Below the pieces are notes generated by a model that was not told the origin of the DNA, ran no database searches, and was given only the letters and a program-made list of their open reading frames with translations. Below are positions 61,114 to 64,000 of a stretch of DNA of 64,000 nt, in pieces; within the stretch, counting starts at the first letter, position 1, and each line of letters starts with the position of its first letter. Position numbers and translations under genes: made by a program. Source of the DNA: RH-AL1 sp965198715 (lineage in GTDB: Bacteria; Pseudomonadota; Alphaproteobacteria; Rhizobiales; Beijerinckiaceae); assembly GCA_965198715.1 (NCBI GenBank), contig CBDAPV010000001.1:992001-1056000 (forward strand). Reading direction: 5' to 3'.

Positions 61114-61968
61114 TCAGGCGCGCTTCAGCGAGACGACACCCAATTCCATCCGCTTCAAGGCAAGCGCGAAGGCATCGGCCAGCGTCGCCTTTGAGGTTAC
61201 GCTGAGGTCAACGCCGAGATGGACCATGGTCTGCGCGATCTGCGGGCGAATCCCGGAGATGAAGCATTCCGCGCCCATCAGCTTGGCCGCCGACACGGTC
61301 TTGAGCAGGTGTTGCGCTGTCAGCGTGTCGACGGTCGGCACACCGGTGATGTCGATGATGGCAATCGCCGCCTCCTCGTCGACGATGGCTTGAAGCAGGT
61401 TCTCCATGACGACGCTGGTGCGGGCGCTGTCGAGCGTGCCGATCAGCGGCAGGGCGACGATGCCGCGCCACAAGCGGACGACCGGGGACGACAGCTCCGA
61501 GATCTCCTGGCTCTGGCGACCTATTACGTCCTCGCGGCTCTTCAGGAAGACCTCCATCGTGTGAAGGCCGAGCCGGTCGATAAGCACCGTCGAGTTCCAG
61601 ACACCTGCCGCCAGAGTGGCGGGCTGGGCTTCGTAAACAGCAGAAAGCGCCTTGAAGATCGGTTCCTTTAAAGAGAAGATGAACATCGCTGTGTCGGTCG
61701 GGGTGAATCCCTGCATCGCCCGCTCGTGCGACACCTCCGTCAGCACGTCCTCAAGCGAGCGAAACGCCTCCTCGCCATGGGCTCCGCCGGCGAGCGTCTC
61801 GTAGAGTCCGGCCATGACCGCCGTCGCCTGCCCCCTAAGCTCGCCTTCTCGAATGCGCCCGGTAACCGCGCCGTCGCTTTTCATCAAACGCGCCAGCCAA
61901 TCTTGAATAATTGTCTGCTTATGATTGCCTATGACCTCGCGCAGGGCCTCATTGCCTTCAATTCCCAC
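61114..61968 (-). CDS. rsbR: RsbR-type stressosome sensor
   Basis: About 284 residues. The N-terminal 150 residues are a globin-like all-helical sensor of the RsbRD_N type (KQTIIQDWLARLMKSDGAVT to LHTMEVFLKSREDVIGRQSQ), followed by a linker helix (ISELSSPVVRLWRGIVALPL) and a C-terminal STAS domain with the phosphorylatable Thr in VPTVDTLTAQHLLKT and GAECFISGIRPQIAQTMV. The first in-frame GTG (61977) lies inside the GGAG ribosome site, so I place the start at the next GTG, eight bases past GGAG. It is the first gene of the five-gene stressosome operon. The stimulus is unknown. Confidence 0.9.
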   Translation of the reverse strand: MGIEGNEALREVIGNHKQTIIQDWLARLMKSDGAVTGRIREGELRGQATAVMAGLYETLAGGAHGEEAFRSLEDVLTEVSHERAMQGFTPTDTAMFIFSLKEPIFKALSAVYEAQPATLAAGVWNSTVLIDRLGLHTMEVFLKSREDVIGRQSQEISELSSPVVRLWRGIVALPLIGTLDSARTSVVMENLLQAIVDEEAAIAIIDITGVPTVDTLTAQHLLKTVSAAKLMGAECFISGIRPQIAQTMVHLGVDLSVTSKATLADAFALALKRMELGVVSLKRA

Positions 61969-62312
61969 GCTTGTCACTCCTGCAGATCACGAAGCCTACA
62001 CGCGGCCGGCTGTCGGGAGGTCGCTAGCATATCAATCGATGCGTTTCGCCTTTTGAATCGAGGTTCGATTTAGGAGCGACAAAACTCGCAAGCTGCTGTT
62101 CTTCGAACGCACGACCTTCAGGTTTCCCGCCTTGGCGCCGCTGTCCCTGCCGCTTAGCTGAGCCGTTACGCTGCTGATGCGGGTCGCTCTCTGTAATTTC
62201 GCCTTGCGTACTATACTACCGCTGTGGAGCGACACAACTGACCCTTTCGAATGCGAGGAGTGGCGCGAAGCTGCCCGGGTGGCTTCCTGACCGGGATCGG
62301 GAAGCTCGCTCG
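61969..62312. promoter_or_regulatory. Stressosome operon promoter region
   Basis: About 340 nt without a convincing gene. It must hold the promoter for the leftward rsbRST operon. I see no confident -35/-10 or extracytoplasmic-sigma-type boxes. Confidence 0.35.
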
Positions 62313-62430
62313 CTAAAGTTCAGTGCCTTCCGCCAGTGTCAGGGCGTCTTCGACGTCGACACCGAAATAGCGGACCGTGCTCTCGATCTTCGTATGCCCA
62401 AGCAGGATCTGGACTGCGCGTAAATAGCCC
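62313..62430 (-). pseudogene. Tyrosine recombinase (phage integrase), C-terminal tail
   Basis: LRAVQILLGHTKIESTVRYF, then GVDVEDALTLAEGTEL then TAG, is the last segment of a tyrosine recombinase: the LLGH box and the catalytic Tyr in TVRYFG. Upstream sequence does not continue the family, so only about 37 residues remain. It may mark the edge of a former integrated element. Confidence 0.75.
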
Positions 62431-63166
62431 AGCAACCCGACCTCAGACGGATGCGGGAGGCGAGACCGGGGTCAAAAGCGTCCCAATTGAACTGAGACAC
62501 TATTGTTATCGGCCTTACGCGCCGGCCTCGGCGAGGACGGCAATCCAGCCGCAGCGCGAGCCGCCCGACGGTCGTCGGCGAGCATCTGCAGGCCTTCGCA
62601 AGGCGCGCCCGTCCGGGTAACGTCGCGAATAGAGGGATCAGCGCAACCCAACCTTAATCGGGCCGGCGCATGGTGGATGCGGAGGGTGCCGATGCGCAGC
62701 GGCGGATTCGCGAGAAGCGGGAAGTTGACACCGCGCGGGACGTCCTCGATCGCCGACGACGCGCGCGCGACCTTTGCCGCCGAACGGGGACGTCAGCAAC
62801 ACCCTTGCCTTGCGACATCTGCAATGGCAGTTGCGCCTTCGACCGATCTCAAGGCCGGCGTAAGGTCAGGACTTGGCAGCAGACCGATCTACAAGGAACA
62901 AAACTCGCAGTGAGACCTCATTACGACACCTCATCCAAATCAGATACCAATATGGACGATCGTCTAATTCCTTCGCACCGTCGACGCCTCCGTATCGCGT
63001 AGCGTAAACGGCATGGCCCCGGGCTGACCGCCCGCGGTGTTTGGCGCTTGGACGCTGCCTTCGAACTATACCTCGCGACATAGATCGGAGATACTTAGTC
63101 CCGTCCGGACCTTTGGACGCGGTCAAGAATAACCTTTACTTAACGGCCTAAAATTTACATCTGTAA
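62431..63166. other. Long region without a recognisable gene
   Basis: About 740 nt. All frames are short or of unnatural composition. The part around 62.9-63.2 kb is less GC-rich and could hold a promoter. Confidence 0.4.
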
Positions 63167-63475
63167 TTAGCTCTTACGGGGGACAGACAATCGCATTCCT
63201 TCGAGGCTGAAATGCGCCGCCTCGAACCTATTTCGTCTCGCCGCGACGGCGCGATGCGCCGCGACGAGAGCGCCGGCCTCAAGCACGAGCGAATCCGACA
63301 GCAGGGCGCGACGGCCGGCCTCCGTGTCTTCGAGGGCCGTCGTCGCCCTCGCCTCGAACGCCGCCGACGCCTCGCCGCCGACGATCGTGGCCAGCTCCAA
63401 AAGGGCGGCGTCGATCCGCGCGAGCGCGGGGTCGGGTCGCTGCGGCCGCGACGCGAGCCAGTCTTCGAGGGACAC
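63167..63475 (-). CDS. Hypothetical helical protein
   Basis: 102 residues from MSLEDWLASRPQRPDPALAR; the frame is also open upstream towards 63640. It is a balanced, alanine-rich, helical composition (RIDAALLELATIVGGEASAA; ALVAAHRAVAARRNRFEAAH) with no signal peptide or known domain. Codon use fits the genome. If the longer form is real, a linker precedes this domain. I see no partner genes. It could be the C-terminal part of a larger broken protein. Confidence 0.5.
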   Translation of the reverse strand: MSLEDWLASRPQRPDPALARIDAALLELATIVGGEASAAFEARATTALEDTEAGRRALLSDSLVLEAGALVAAHRAVAARRNRFEAAHFSLEGMRLSVPRKS

Positions 63476-63630
63476 CGGAGCGGCTCCAGCCCCTAGCCTG
63501 CCGGCGAGCGCGTCCGACGCCGCAGACCCGGAAGCGCGGCCACCCGTAGGGCGCAGCCTCGTCAGTCCGAACTCGACCGCCGCGCGCGCGGCCCCGAGGT
63601 CCCGCGCCGCGCCGCCCGCGCCCGACCCCC

Positions 63631-63828
63631 GGCGTCGGCGCCGCCCACGCAGGCGAGAAAGAAGGACGCATCGCCTGCACCCGCGACGTCCTCCAGCTGT
63701 GCCGCTCCGACATCCCCGACCCCTGCGCGATCATGAAGTGCATGGCCGCGAAGCATGGCCAGCTGAGCCGCGCCTGCGCGGTCGTCTTCGATGCGGGCAT
63801 GCGAGAACGCCAGTGCGAAGCCCGCTGA
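63631..63828 (+). pseudogene. Exported Cys-rich small protein, 5' end lost
   Basis: GVGAAHAGEKEGRIACTRDV, then LQLCRSDIPDPCAIMKCMAA, then KHGQLSRACAVVFDAGMRER, matches the Cys-rich repeat of small exported rhizobial proteins (CTxDxxxLCxxxIPDxxxIxxCLxxxxxxLSxxC). AAHA looks like the end of a signal peptide whose start is not found upstream in frame. It is probably truncated or frameshifted at its 5' end. Confidence 0.55.
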
Positions 63829-64000
63829 CAGCCCCGGACAATCCCTCCAACCTCAACCTCAAGCCGACCACGGTTCCAGCGCACGGTCGTCATCCGTCGA
63901 CGGTACAGGCCGGCGACGCGGACGGTCGTTATCACCCGCTGACGCCTCCGCTCCCCGCCTCGCGCGCGCCGCGGGGAAGCGCCGTTGATCCGTTCCGCGA

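Noticed and set aside
1..64000. tRNA or rRNA genes
   Set aside because: No cloverleaf or rRNA signature was noticed by eye on either strand. A dedicated scan was not possible.

Overview
The window is high-GC DNA with the gene content of an alphaproteobacterium, most likely Hyphomicrobiales (a Methylobacterium, Bosea or rhizobial relative). The support is the small rhizobial-type proteins (GrlR-like, DUF3606), the kinase types, a pedigree-typical SRAP fragment, DUF3489/serine-recombinase pairs and an RsbRST stressosome that ends in a hybrid kinase. It reads as an accessory region (genomic island or large plasmid): intact catabolic, stress and regulatory genes lie between mobile-element copies, truncated genes and many frameshifted genes.

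Layout. 0-2.1 kb: small DUF2786-like gene, then a divergent AraC/SDR pair. 2.1-9.4 kb: two copies of a serine-resolvase/DUF3489 element around a TetX-like monooxygenase, then a palindrome cluster and an IS5 fragment. 9.5-14 kb: a type VI-style polymorphic toxin (PAAR-like plus Tox-SHH) with a probable immunity gene, a decayed DUF2169 chaperone and two unrecognised genes. 14-17.3 kb: broken umuDC, dinB, a broken thiamine-binding gene and a split YeeE/YedE transporter. 17.3-24.8 kb: exported proteins, two LysR regulators, a truncated LuxR regulator, a methylase/receiver chimera and an MFS exporter. 25-28 kb: a three-gene exported sulfur-oxidation-like operon. 28.6-35.6 kb: hflX, DUF3606, then an XRE-cupin regulator with an MHS transporter, PfpI, AA_synth, a PDR-type oxidoreductase and a MOSC protein, which looks like one catabolic locus. 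35.8-41 kb: two copies of a large-serine-recombinase tail and fragments of a DNA-methylase locus. 42.6-45.3 kb: third resolvase/DUF3489 element, inserted next to an SRAP (YedK) remnant. 46-53 kb: decaying hybrid histidine kinases and receivers, and a potassium channel. 53-56.7 kb: decayed SDR and glycosyltransferase, intact manganese catalase. 57.4-62 kb: RsbR-RsbS-RsbT-phosphatase-hybrid-kinase operon. 62-64 kb: an integrase tail and sparse small genes.

The most novel structure is the repeated resolvase/DUF3489 element. A left-type DUF3489 gene and a 222-aa serine resolvase read leftward, a right-type DUF3489 gene reads rightward, and between them is a slot that holds a 302-aa gene in one copy and nothing in another. 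All these genes share one upstream motif at a fixed distance from the start codon (about 117 nt for DUF3489, about 58 nt for resolvase). An imperfect palindrome sits beside each resolvase stop.

The frameshift density is high. Each broken gene could be true decay or a sequence error. The long direct and inverted repeats (2-9 kb and 42-45 kb) also make the assembly order worth checking.
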